Origin: Sphingomonadaceae bacterium
Lineage (GTDB): Bacteria > Pseudomonadota > Alphaproteobacteria > Sphingomonadales > Sphingomonadaceae
DNA: 64,000 nt
Direction of reading: 5' to 3'
NCBI GenBank assembly: GCA_947477745.1
Contig: CANJUF010000007.1
Span: 27,585-91,584 of the forward strand
Shown here in pieces: positions 1-7,571 of this stretch. The position numbers and the translations under genes were made by a program. Each line of letters begins with the position of its first letter. The first letter of the stretch is position 1. The notes beneath the pieces were generated by a model that was not told the DNA's origin, did no database searches, and worked only from the letters and a program-made list of their open reading frames with translations.

Positions 1-226
1 GCAGGACGCGGCGCATCGAATTGACCAGCGTTTCTTCCAGCTCGGCCGGCTTCACGGTCTCGTCGGCGATTTCGCGCAAGGCCACAACGGGGTTCTTGTC
101 CCGGTCGCGGTCGATCGTCAGTTCCGCACCGCCTGAAATCTCGCGCGCGCGCTGAGCAGCAAGCAGGACGAGGTCGAAACGGTTGGGGATCTTGTCGACG
201 CAATCTTCGACGGTAACGCGCGCCAT
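1..226 (-). CDS. rpoZ: RNA polymerase omega subunit, 5' part (cut by window edge)
   Basis: This is the N-terminal 75 codons of the omega subunit of DNA-directed RNA polymerase, which helps fold and assemble the beta' subunit. Reading leftwards from an ATG at 226, the protein begins [20 protein letters not shown] and continues through [10 protein letters not shown] and a [15 protein letters not shown] stretch, both typical of alphaproteobacterial omega. A CCGGAG ribosome-binding site lies five bases upstream of the start. The gene runs off the left edge, so its C-terminus is not visible. Identification is confident from the N-terminal signature. Confidence 0.93.
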   Translation of the reverse strand, partial: MARVTVEDCVDKIPNRFDLVLLAAQRAREISGGAELTIDRDRDKNPVVALREIADETVKPAELEETLVNSMRRVL

Positions 227-264
227 GGGCACTCCGGACATTGATATGTTGCGGGAAGGCTGGT

Positions 265-293
265 CACCTAGGTTCTGACGCGGTGAAAGTCAA
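265..293 (-). promoter_or_regulatory. Possible rpoZ promoter
   Basis: Read on the minus strand, a TTGACT box (293-288) is followed after 17 bases by a weak TAGGTG (270-265), about 40 bases before the rpoZ start. The -35 element is good and the -10 poor, so this is a tentative assignment by eye. Confidence 0.3.
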
Positions 294-332
294 GGAAATG
301 CGTGCAGCCCTGTTTGCCCAGGCCCAAATGGA

Positions 333-358
333 AAGGGGCCGGATTGCTCCGACCCCTT
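333..358 (-). terminator. Rho-independent-type hairpin after the TonB receptor gene
   Basis: On the minus strand an 11-bp stem (AAGGGG, one G-U pair, CGGA) closes a GCAA tetraloop 35 bases past the receptor stop codon and is followed by a short U-rich stretch. Placement and strength fit transcription termination for the receptor gene before rpoZ. Confidence 0.65.
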
Positions 359-392
359 CGCATTTTACCCTCGGTGGAGGGAAGGCTGAGCC

Positions 393-3131
393 TTAGCCGC
401 GCTCGGGCGCGGGTTCCGGCGGCGGCGGCGGAGCCGGGCAGGCGTCCGTCACCGAAATGACCGTGCCGTCGGGGCAGGTCATCGTCGCCGGAGCCGCGGG
501 AGGCGGCGGGGGAGGCGGCGGCGGCGGGGGAGGCGGCGGCGGTGCTGCTTCCTCTTCTTCCCTGCCGAACTTGACCGTCACTTCGACACCGTACTTGCGG
601 GCTTCCTCGTACTGCGTGGTCATCAGGAAGTACGGATACTGGAAGGGATAGATCGGCTTGCGGTTGTTGAGAATGTTCTTGCCCCACAGAGCGAACTCCC
701 AGTTCGCGCCGCCGATGTCGACATCGCGCAGGGCGATGCGGCCATTGACGAGCTGCTTGTTGGGAATGAACTCATAGGGAGCGAAGGTGGGATGATCGAT
801 GACGCTCTGGTGATCGCCGATCACGCGCGACTTGCTCTGGTAGACCATATCGACGCGTGCCAGCAGTGTCGAGTCGCCCCAGATCGGCTGAGACGTATAC
901 TGGCCGTATACCGACCCGACCCACCGCGGCTGACCGGTCGGCTTGGGATTGTAGCCATCGGCCAGCGCCGGATCGACAGGCGCGGTGAACTTGTTCTTGG
1001 TGTAGCCCGCGGTGGTTCCAAGCAGGAAGCCATCGAACGGCGCAAGCACCAGTTCGAGTTCGAGGCCTTTGGCTTCGAGCGTGCCGAGCTGGACAACAGC
1101 GATCGGCAGATCCGTGCGCCGGATGGCACGGCCACTGGTGGTTGCCTGTGCGTTCTTATAGCTGACCTTGTAGGCTGATGCGTTGAAGCGCACCCGCTTG
1201 TCCAGCAGATCGAGCTTGAAGCCTGCTTCCCAAGACTTGGCATATTCGGGCTGGAACGGAATGTCGGCATAGACGCCGCCCGAAAGGAAGCCAGTTGCGT
1301 ACTTGGCGTAGAACAGCATGTCGTCGTTGGGCTCGAAATTCAGGCCCAGCGAATAGGTGAACTTCGACTTATTGAATTCGCCCGTAAACTGTCGGCCCCA
1401 CGTGATGGTGCTGCCGACGACCCGACCCTGATCCTGGAACAGGCCGCTCTTTTCATCCTTGGTGTAACGGCCGCCGGCGACAATGCCGAACTGATCGGTG
1501 AGCTGGTATTCGACCTGGGCATAGGCGGCGTAGCTCTTCTGATTACCGATGGCCCGCTGCGCGCCGCCCGAGGCGGTGCCGTTACCGAGCGCGATCGTCG
1601 TCGATGTCGGCGCGAAAGCGATATTGGGAACGAAGCCGAGCAAGCCCGAGTCGCGGGTCTTCGCTTCGAAATACAGCAGGCCGGCGGTGAGGTTCAGCTT
1701 GTCGGTCGTGTAGTTGAGCTGAAGTTCATCGCTAAGCTGCCGGTGACGACCGTAGCTCTGGCCTTCGTACGGCGCGAAGTAGTAATTGCCCGTACCGGCA
1801 ATGTACTGCAGGCCAGGCAGGAACGACGGGCCGAGCGCGTTGGCAAGCGCCGCATCGCGTGCTGCCTGATCGGGCAGTGCCGCAAAGGCAGCGCCTAGCG
1901 CCGAGAGACCAACGAAATTGGCATAGGGCGTGACCGAACCTGGCGTAAACTGCAGGCCGGAAAGACCGGCGATGGTCGCGCCGCCCGAGAACACCGCGTT
2001 GCGGCGATAGCCGAAGGTGTTCTTGAGTGTCACCGAATCACTCGCCTGCCACTCCAAGGTCAGGTTGTGGCCTTCGACACGCTGGAAACCGCGCGTATTG
2101 AACGCCTGGTTGGCTTCATCCGGGCGACGGTCGTTCGGATTGAGCACGATCGGCCCGAACCTGCCGCCGCCAGCTGGCTGAGCCGCAATGATCTGGGTCA
2201 GCAGGTTGCCGAGGGTGTTGCCGGGAATATTGATGCGAGTTCCGTTGGCCAATGCAATGCGGTCGGTGGCAGTATTGATGACCGGCGTGACGCGCGCGTC
2301 ACCGGCGAACCTGCCCTTCGACCAGTCAAACTTGTAGGTCGCGGTGAAATCGCCGCCCGGATCGAAGCGCAGCGCCGCGAACACGTTCTCGTAATTGCGG
2401 CCGCCAAGCCACTTGGGCGAGGTCTGGCGACCTGTTTTGCCGAAGGGATTGGTGCGATCCCACACGGTTCCGGCGCCAAGGTTCTTGACGTCGCCGCGGC
2501 TCTCGTCGTGGATATAAGTGACATAGGCGCTGAACGGGCCCATCTGCGGCGTATCGATGGTCGTCCGGGTGCGAAGCTGGTCTTCGTTGCCGTAGCCCAC
2601 CATCTGGGTGAAGGCCATGTCGCCGGTCGGGTTGCGCGTGGTCACATTGATCGCGCCTGCGGTCGAGTTGCGACCGAACAGGGTGCCCTGCGGTCCGCGC
2701 AGCACTTCGAGGCTGGCGACTTCCATCAGTTCGCCCAGCGTGCCGCGGCTGCCGCCGATGTAGACGCCGTCGATGTTGAGCGAGATCTGCTTGTCCTGCA
2801 GCGGCGCCGAAGGGTTGGAGTTGACGCCGCGCATCGCGAACGAGATCGCCGCCAGCGAACCTGCGGTGTTGCGCATCACCAGGCCTGGAACGAGGCCGGT
2901 AAGATCGGAAACGTCCTCGATCTTGTTGGCTTCGATAGCGTCGGCGCCAAGCGAGGTCACCGCGATGGGGACGTCCTGGATCGACTGCTCGCGCTTTTGC
3001 GCGGTGACGATGATTTCCTGGATGCCGCCGCTGTCTTCCGCGTCCTGCGCGTAGGCAGTTCCCGCGATCATGCCAGACGCCACGATGGCCGAGCTGGCGA
3101 GCAGGCGCGAAACGAACTTTCCGTAGTGCAT
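393..3131 (-). CDS. TonB-dependent outer-membrane receptor with proline-rich C-terminal tail
   Basis: A 912-residue outer-membrane transporter that would take up a large or scarce substrate using TonB energy. A signal peptide spans residues 1-28 (cleavage near AYA-Q), followed by a TonB-box-like stretch (EIIVTAQKR), a plug domain with SIQDVPIAVT, NIDGVYIG and LEVLRGPQGTLFGRNSTAG, and a long barrel. The ATG at 3131 was chosen over an upstream in-frame start at 3200 because GGAGAT lies just before it and the signal peptide then begins correctly. The end is odd: where the barrel should finish (EVTVKFG) there is an acidic run, 15 consecutive prolines, a TCPDG/DACPA cysteine motif and a second Pro-rich run. 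The neighbouring plus-strand amidohydrolase is divergent, so receptor and hydrolase may share a substrate; this is inference. Confidence 0.93.
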   Translation of the reverse strand: MHYGKFVSRLLASSAIVASGMIAGTAYAQDAEDSGGIQEIIVTAQKREQSIQDVPIAVTSLGADAIEANKIEDVSDLTGLVPGLVMRNTAGSLAAISFAMRGVNSNPSAPLQDKQISLNIDGVYIGGSRGTLGELMEVASLEVLRGPQGTLFGRNSTAGAINVTTRNPTGDMAFTQMVGYGNEDQLRTRTTIDTPQMGPFSAYVTYIHDESRGDVKNLGAGTVWDRTNPFGKTGRQTSPKWLGGRNYENVFAALRFDPGGDFTATYKFDWSKGRFAGDARVTPVINTATDRIALANGTRINIPGNTLGNLLTQIIAAQPAGGGRFGPIVLNPNDRRPDEANQAFNTRGFQRVEGHNLTLEWQASDSVTLKNTFGYRRNAVFSGGATIAGLSGLQFTPGSVTPYANFVGLSALGAAFAALPDQAARDAALANALGPSFLPGLQYIAGTGNYYFAPYEGQSYGRHRQLSDELQLNYTTDKLNLTAGLLYFEAKTRDSGLLGFVPNIAFAPTSTTIALGNGTASGGAQRAIGNQKSYAAYAQVEYQLTDQFGIVAGGRYTKDEKSGLFQDQGRVVGSTITWGRQFTGEFNKSKFTYSLGLNFEPNDDMLFYAKYATGFLSGGVYADIPFQPEYAKSWEAGFKLDLLDKRVRFNASAYKVSYKNAQATTSGRAIRRTDLPIAVVQLGTLEAKGLELELVLAPFDGFLLGTTAGYTKNKFTAPVDPALADGYNPKPTGQPRWVGSVYGQYTSQPIWGDSTLLARVDMVYQSKSRVIGDHQSVIDHPTFAPYEFIPNKQLVNGRIALRDVDIGGANWEFALWGKNILNNRKPIYPFQYPYFLMTTQYEEARKYGVEVTVKFGREEEEAAPPPPPPPPPPPPPPPAAPATMTCPDGTVISVTDACPAPPPPPEPAPERG

Positions 3132-3435
3132 CCTAAATCTCCTTCCAAGGATATTTTTTTCTGCCGCCAGCGCATTTTCAACCGCATCTGGCGACCGCAT
3201 TGGAAAAACGTGACTGCATCATTTCAAAGGGCTTCGTCAAGCGGCCATGCGCCGAGTTTGTTGCCCTAAATCCACACTGCAGCGGTTCGCGGCATCAAAA
3301 TGCAAATGTCGCGCCGTTTGAGCGGACGCAGGCGGGTGCAAATGACAGGTTGGACGCGGTGCCAATCTCACTTATGATACCGCCCTGTCGGTTTTGCAGT
3401 CGCGCTGCGAAGCCCAATAATTTCGGGAGCATGGT
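3132..3435. promoter_or_regulatory. Divergent intergenic region between receptor and amidohydrolase
   Basis: This 304-base gap carries both transcription starts. For the plus-strand amidohydrolase I see TTGGAC at 3350-3355 and TATGAT at 3373-3378 with a 17-base spacer, a credible promoter. The receptor side has a strong Shine-Dalgarno sequence but no clear -10/-35 pair. I see no obvious operator palindrome and no regulator gene next to it. Confidence 0.5.
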
Positions 3436-5199
3436 ATGGCGGACATTCAGCACGATTTGGTGATCCGGGGCGGTACGATCGTCGATGGCAGCGGCAATCC
3501 CTCCTTCGTCGGCGACGTGGCGATCGACGGCGAATGGGTCACCGCAGTGGGCGCCGTGCCCGGCAAGGGCCGCCGCGAAGTCGATGCCAGCGGCATGCTC
3601 GTCACTCCCGGCTTTACCGACATTCACACCCATTACGATGGCCAGCTGATCTGGTCGGAATACCTCGTGCCGTCCTCCAACCACGGCGTCACCACGGTCG
3701 TCACCGGCAACTGCGGGATCGGCTTTGCACCGTGCCGCCCGGCGGACCAGACCAAGCTTGTCGAACTGATGGAAGGCGTCGAGGACATCCCCGAGCCGGT
3801 CACAACCGCCGGGCTTGACTGGAACTGGGAAACCTTCCCCGAATACATGGATGCCGCCGAGCGGCGCGGCCATGACATCGACTATGCGGTGATGGTGCCG
3901 CATTCGGCGCTGCGCGTGTATGTCATGGGTGACCGTGCGATCCGGCACGAGGCTGCCACGCCTGAAGATCTTGCAAAGATGAAGGCGCTGATGGCCGAAG
4001 CGCTCGAAGCGGGCGCGGCCGGGATCGGCACCTCGCGCGCCTATGTCCACAAGAGCACCTCGGGCGAACTGGTCCCCACCTATGACGTCGGCGAAGAGGA
4101 ACTGCACACTTTGGCCGAGGCGATGAAAGAGGCGGACCGGGGCGTGTTCCAGATGATCCCCGCGGTCACCGGGGAGCCGCCGGTCGGCGATTTCGACATC
4201 ATGCGGCGCATCTCGGAAAGGTCGGGCCGCCGCATCACCTTCACCAGCGCGCAGTCCTCGCGCGATCCCTATGAATACCGCGAGCTGATGGCGGCGCTGG
4301 GCGAGGCCAACCGCGGCGGCGCGAAGATGACCGCGCAGATGTTCCCGCGCCCGATCGGCCTGATGATCGGCCTTTCGGCCACCGCCAACCCGTTCTGCAT
4401 GACCGCCGCCTGGCAGGAAATCGTCGACCTGCCGCTGGCCGAGAAGGTCGCGAGGATGCGCGAGCCGGAAATGCGCGAGCGGCTGCTTCACGGCGACAAT
4501 CTCGATCCCAAGCACCCGCTGTTCCCGCTGGCGCGCAATTTCAGCCAGATCTTCCCGCTCGATCCCGACGCGCCCGATTACGAACCGGATCCGGCGACCT
4601 CGATCCAGGCGCTCGCCGATGCCGCAGGCGTCCCGGTCGAGGACTACATGTACGACCAGCTGCTCGCCGATGAAGGCCGCAACCTGATGATCTGCGCGCT
4701 GGGCAATTTCTGCCTCTACAACCTCGATCATGTGGTCGAGATGCTCGAAGATCCCAACGTCGTCGTCGGGCTGGGTGACGGCGGCGCGCATTACGGCATG
4801 ATCTGCGACGCCAGTTTCACCACCACCGCGATGACTCACTGGGTGCGGGACCGCAAGGGCGAGAAATTCTCGCTCGAGAAGATGGTCAAGACCCTGGCTC
4901 GCGATCCCGCGCTCGTGTTCGGCCTCGACGATCGCGGCTTGCTCCAGCCCGGCTACCGCGCGCATGTCAACGTGATCGATCACCAGCGCCTCAAGCTGTT
5001 CCGCCCCGAGATCGTCAACGATCTGCCCGGCGGCGGCAGGCGGCTCCACCAGCGCGCGCAAGGCTATGTCATGACCGTGGTCAACGGCAAGGTCATCCGC
5101 GAGAACGACGAGGCGGTGAGCGGCACGCTTCCCGGCAGGCTGCTGCGCGGGCCGCAGGTTCCGCAGCGCGCCAAGGCGCAGGCGGAAGCGGCCGAATAA
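3436..5199 (+). CDS. N-acyl-D-amino-acid deacylase family amidohydrolase
   Basis: A 587-residue metal-dependent amidohydrolase of the D-aminoacylase branch; members cleave N-acyl or cyclic amide bonds. The N-terminal beta-sandwich (HDLVIRGGTIVDGSG) leads into the metal-binding HTH motif at His64/His66 (GFTDIHTHYDGQ), then TGNCGIGFAP, and a late GDGGAHYG loop expected to hold the catalytic aspartate. A C-terminal sandwich strand (VNVIDHQRLKL, VMTVVNGKVI) closes the fold. The start follows CGGGAG by six bases. It is the first gene of a two-gene unit, the next start lying one base after its stop. A clear paralogue sits at 57364-59085. The true substrate is unknown and need not be a D-amino acid. 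Confidence 0.88.
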   Translation: MADIQHDLVIRGGTIVDGSGNPSFVGDVAIDGEWVTAVGAVPGKGRREVDASGMLVTPGFTDIHTHYDGQLIWSEYLVPSSNHGVTTVVTGNCGIGFAPCRPADQTKLVELMEGVEDIPEPVTTAGLDWNWETFPEYMDAAERRGHDIDYAVMVPHSALRVYVMGDRAIRHEAATPEDLAKMKALMAEALEAGAAGIGTSRAYVHKSTSGELVPTYDVGEEELHTLAEAMKEADRGVFQMIPAVTGEPPVGDFDIMRRISERSGRRITFTSAQSSRDPYEYRELMAALGEANRGGAKMTAQMFPRPIGLMIGLSATANPFCMTAAWQEIVDLPLAEKVARMREPEMRERLLHGDNLDPKHPLFPLARNFSQIFPLDPDAPDYEPDPATSIQALADAAGVPVEDYMYDQLLADEGRNLMICALGNFCLYNLDHVVEMLEDPNVVVGLGDGGAHYGMICDASFTTTAMTHWVRDRKGEKFSLEKMVKTLARDPALVFGLDDRGLLQPGYRAHVNVIDHQRLKLFRPEIVNDLPGGGRRLHQRAQGYVMTVVNGKVIRENDEAVSGTLPGRLLRGPQVPQRAKAQAEAAE

Positions 5200-5200
5200 G

Positions 5201-6262
5201 TTGGCTTACCGCGTTGTTCACTGGGGCACCGGCGCAACCGGTCGCCACGCGCTTGCCGCCGTGCTTGACCGCGCCGACATGGAGCTGGTCGGCCACTATG
5301 TGTGGAATGCCGACAAGGCCGGGCGCGATTCGGGCGAGCTGATCGGCCGCGCGCCGGTTGGCATCAAGGCTTCGCACGACCTTGACGCGCTGATCGCGCT
5401 GCGGCCCGATCTCGTCACCTATTTCGGCAACGGTGTGCGCGACAATGTGCAGACCACCGCCGAGATTGCGCGCTTCCTCGAAGCCGGCATCAACGTCGTC
5501 ACCAGCTCGCTGGCCTCGGCGATCCATCCCCATGCGAGCGGCGACGCCAACCTGGCCACGCTGAGGGCCGCCTGCGACAAAGGCGGCGCGACGCTGCTTG
5601 CCAGCGGGGTCGATCCCGGCTTCGCCACCGGCATGCTTTCGGTCGCTTCGTTCTCCGCCGCGCACAAGATCGACCGCGTGCGGCTCCAGGAATTCGCCAA
5701 CTACGGCACCTATCCCGACGAGCAGACCGGGCGCGGAATTTGGGGCTTTGGCCTGCCGCTCGACGCCGAGACGCTGGTCTCCTCGGGGGTCATGCTGCGC
5801 TCGACCTGGTCGGGCACGGTCGAGGCCAATGCCCATGCGCTCGGCTGGACCATCGAGGACTGGAAGACCACTTGCGTCACCGCCCCCGCGCGGCAGGACT
5901 ATGACACCGCGATCGGCCGGATCGACAAGGGCACCACCAGCGCGGTGTGGTTCCAGCTTATCGGCGTGGTCGGCGGCGAGGAGAAAATGATCCTCGAACA
6001 CATCAACTGGATCGACGCAGGCGACATTCCCGAAGGCTGGCCGGTGCCGCCGTACTACCGCGGCGAAATGGCCGAAACCTCGTACCGCATCTGCGTCGAG
6101 GGGCAGCCCGCCTATGACATCGAACTGCAGATGGCTGACGGCGACAAGGATGGCCTCGGCATCACCGCGATGCATTGCATCAACGCGATCCCGATGGTGG
6201 TCGCCGCCGAGCCGGGCGTGATCGACCAGTGCCGGATCATTCCTTACGGGCCGGGCGGCTGA
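5201..6262 (+). CDS. Dihydrodipicolinate-reductase-like NAD(P)-dependent dehydrogenase
   Basis: A 353-residue protein with an N-terminal Rossmann fold (VVHWGTGATGRHAL, residues about 5-18), of the group annotated as dihydrodipicolinate-reductase-like or amine/diaminopentanoate-dehydrogenase-like oxidoreductases. It is not the lysine-pathway dapB, whose protein is shorter with a different C-terminal domain. The start codon is TTG, one base after the upstream stop, so the two genes are almost certainly translated together. Pairing with an amidohydrolase suggests that the amine or acid released by that enzyme is oxidised here; this is inference. The C-terminal half (WPVPPYYRGEMAETSY, ITAMHCINAIP) is well preserved, so the gene looks intact. 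Confidence 0.8.
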   Translation: MAYRVVHWGTGATGRHALAAVLDRADMELVGHYVWNADKAGRDSGELIGRAPVGIKASHDLDALIALRPDLVTYFGNGVRDNVQTTAEIARFLEAGINVVTSSLASAIHPHASGDANLATLRAACDKGGATLLASGVDPGFATGMLSVASFSAAHKIDRVRLQEFANYGTYPDEQTGRGIWGFGLPLDAETLVSSGVMLRSTWSGTVEANAHALGWTIEDWKTTCVTAPARQDYDTAIGRIDKGTTSAVWFQLIGVVGGEEKMILEHINWIDAGDIPEGWPVPPYYRGEMAETSYRICVEGQPAYDIELQMADGDKDGLGITAMHCINAIPMVVAAEPGVIDQCRIIPYGPGG

Positions 6263-6280
6263 AAGATAGGCATGTGCCGA

Positions 6281-6352
6281 GTCCCTGCGCAGGCAGGGAC
6301 CTTTCCGAAGCCAGCCTGTATTTCCGGGCGAGGCCCCTGCCTCCGCAGGGGC
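6281..6352. repeat. Short palindromic repeat family A, two copies
   Basis: Each copy is an 8-bp stem with a four-base loop. Copy 1 (6281-6300) is GTCCCTGC, loop GCAG, then GCAGGGAC. Copy 2 (6333-6352) is the variant GCCCCTGC, loop CTCC, then GCAGGGGC, with compensating changes on both arms. Arm covariation shows that the hairpin, not the primary sequence, is conserved, as in REP-type elements. Confidence 0.75.
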
Positions 6353-6420
6353 GCGCGAACACGAGAATCACCTGCTGCCCGGCCAGCCGAAGGGCTGCCG
6401 GGGGAGAAGAACGAACGACC

Positions 6421-6738
6421 GGCGCGGGGTTGCCGCATTTCATGCCCGGACTCGACGACGCTTTTGGTATTTCAGGTTAGAAAGAAGTCGCGTCGAGATT
6501 TCACGCCACCGGCCGAGGGTTCCCGCTCCAGCTGGAGATGCGACGGAACGGAGCCATATCGTGGTGGTCAGCCATTGCGAACGTTCGGCTTGTCTGCCGG
6601 GACGCCCGCGCCGGTCGTCTCCCGCGCGCATGTTCTCCAGGAGCGCAAGCCGCGGGACGGTCCATCCGCCGCGCTGGCCAGCCACGGGGACGCGGGCGGG
6701 ATAGCTGAGGCATCGTGCTGTAGGAAAGCGGTTTTTTT
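6421..6738 (+). other. Candidate structured non-coding RNA or repeat-borne element
   Basis: This block contains nested inverted repeats: CTCGACG (6451-6457) with CGTCGAG (6491-6497); GTTCC (6519-6523) with GGAAC (6545-6549) enclosing the perfect palindrome CTCCAGCTGGAG (6526-6537); and CGAACGTTCG (6578-6587). It ends with seven Ts (6732-6738). Hairpins followed by a T-run suggest a plus-strand transcript of about 300 nt. It is bracketed on both sides by family A hairpins. It does not match what I know of tmRNA, RNase P RNA, 6S or SRP RNA. Function is unknown, and it could instead be debris of a mobile element. Confidence 0.35.
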
Positions 6739-6751
6739 GGGGGTCGGTGGA

Positions 6752-6868
6752 GTCCCTGCGCAGGCAGGGACCTGTTCCAGAAACCACCGAGTCCCTGCCT
6801 CGGCAGGGACCTCGCACAAAGCCACAAAGACACAAAGGGTGCGGACGAACCCCTGCCTCGGCAGGGAC
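6752..6868. repeat. Short palindromic repeat family A, three copies
   Basis: Copies lie at 6752-6771 (loop GCAG), 6791-6810 (loop CTCG) and 6849-6868 (loop CTCG, left arm degenerate). All share the GTCCCTGC / GCAGGGAC arms and a trailing CT. The intervals between copies (19 and 38 bases) differ in length and sequence, so this is not a CRISPR array. Confidence 0.75.
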
Positions 6869-6896
6869 CTCCTGCGGGGACACCCCTTTACCTCAC

Positions 6897-6934
6897 CTCC
6901 CCTTGCGGGGGAGCCGAAGGCGTTGCGCAGCAAC
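6897..6934. repeat. Two further hairpins (CTCCCC type and GTTGC type)
   Basis: CCTCCC... pairs with GGGGAG around a five-base loop (6897-6913), and GTTGC-GCA-GCAAC forms a perfect small hairpin (6922-6934). They are followed by a G-rich GAGGGGTGGGGG run. This arrangement looks like a second dispersed palindromic family inserted next to family A. Confidence 0.5.
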
Positions 6935-7053
6935 AGCGGATCGAGGGGTGGGGGTCTTCGGCAAGGGAGTGCACGCCTCCTCATACCTCTCACCGCGATG
7001 GCGGCTCTTGCAGACCAACGGCAGCTGATGCTTTTACGCGCCTCGATTCATGA

Positions 7054-7059
7054 TATACT
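7054..7059 (+). promoter_or_regulatory. -10 box (TATACT) of the toxin-antitoxin operon
   Basis: TATACT ends only six bases before the antitoxin ATG at 7066, which would place the transcription start on or within a base of the A of the start codon. No Shine-Dalgarno sequence is present, so the first gene is probably translated from a leaderless mRNA. The -35 region (TTTTAC, 17 bases upstream) is weak. Confidence 0.5.
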
Positions 7060-7065
7060 CCCAAT

Positions 7066-7290
7066 ATGACCGTCCTCGAACGCTTCGTGTCTTTCGCGCA
7101 GGGCTTGCCCGCAGACCGACTTCACTCCGTGGAGACCGCTTTGGCGACCTTGATGGCCACATATTCGGATGGGCATGATTTCACCGCAAGTGAACTGGCC
7201 GAACTGGATCGGCGTGCAGCCGAGACGAACCCCCGGTTCACTGAGCCGGGCCAAATTTCCAAGCTGTTCGGCAAGCCCTTTTCTGCATGA
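7066..7290 (+). CDS. ParD-like antitoxin of a type II toxin-antitoxin pair
   Basis: A 74-residue protein of the small antitoxin type found upstream of RelE/ParE toxins in sphingomonads. It has a helical N-terminal part (VLERFVSFAQGLPADRLHSVETAL) and a flexible, charged C-terminus (ASELAELDRRAAETNP, then EPGQISKLFGKPF) of the kind that wraps the toxin. No classical ribbon-helix-helix motif is obvious. Its last four bases overlap the toxin start (ATGA), giving translational coupling. It would neutralise the toxin and probably repress its own promoter. Assignment rests mainly on size, order and the partner. Confidence 0.75.
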   Translation: MTVLERFVSFAQGLPADRLHSVETALATLMATYSDGHDFTASELAELDRRAAETNPRFTEPGQISKLFGKPFSA

Positions 7291-7565
7291 TGCAGGTGCT
7301 GTTCCGCGCCGAAGCGGAAGCCGACCTACGCTCCATCATCGCCTATTATGAAGATGTCGCGCCTGCATCGGTCGGCAACATCCTCTCGGACATCTACCGT
7401 TCGATAAACCAGCTCATTCATTTTCCGCAGCTAGGTATGGCCGTGCCGGAGCGGTCGTTTCGGCGGATCGTCACGCTGAAATATCATTTCAAGGTGGCCT
7501 ATCAGATCGACGATGAAGCCATCATTGTGCTCGGAATTTTCCGATACCAAGACCGCGAAGTCTAG
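7287..7565 (+). CDS. ParE/RelE-superfamily toxin
   Basis: A 92-residue toxin with the usual fold signature: an N-terminal strand and helices (VLFRAEAEADLRSIIAYYEDVAP), the middle FPQLGMAVPERSFRRI and the C-terminal strands YHFKVAYQIDDEAIIVLGIFRYQDRE. ParE members poison DNA gyrase and RelE members cleave ribosome-bound mRNA; sequence alone does not decide between them here. The gene appears intact. It sits directly beside a repeat-rich block, as chromosomal addiction modules often do. Confidence 0.85.
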   Translation: MMQVLFRAEAEADLRSIIAYYEDVAPASVGNILSDIYRSINQLIHFPQLGMAVPERSFRRIVTLKYHFKVAYQIDDEAIIVLGIFRYQDREV

Positions 7566-7571
7566 CCCACC

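Larger units (their letters stand above)
6263..7065. other. 803-base non-coding region with clustered palindromic repeats
   Basis: No convincing gene is present. The open frames here are long only because of base composition and run through the repeats. The region holds two hairpin repeats (6281-6352), a 300-base block with nested palindromes and a T-run (6421-6738), three more copies of the same hairpin repeat (6752-6868) and two different hairpins (6897-6934). It ends at the promoter of the toxin-antitoxin pair. Confidence 0.7.

Noticed and set aside
457..651. Glycine-run protein on the plus strand
   Set aside because: It is the antisense of the poly-proline tail of the TonB receptor.
3295..5061. 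A 588-codon minus-strand open frame opposite the amidohydrolase
   Set aside because: It mirrors the codon pattern of a strong plus-strand gene, has no recognisable motif and is a typical high-GC antisense frame.
5201..6262. dapB
   Set aside because: Only the Rossmann start resembles DapB; length and C-terminal domain are those of a different oxidoreductase group.
6421..6738. Assignment of the block as tmRNA or RNase P RNA
   Set aside because: The GGACTCGACGACG segment recalls the tmRNA 5' domain, but no T-arm/CCA piece or ANDN-type tag frame was found, and the conserved RNase P core is absent.
6752..6868. CRISPR array
   Set aside because: Only three repeats, each itself a hairpin, with unequal intervals (19 and 38 bases) and no cas genes nearby.
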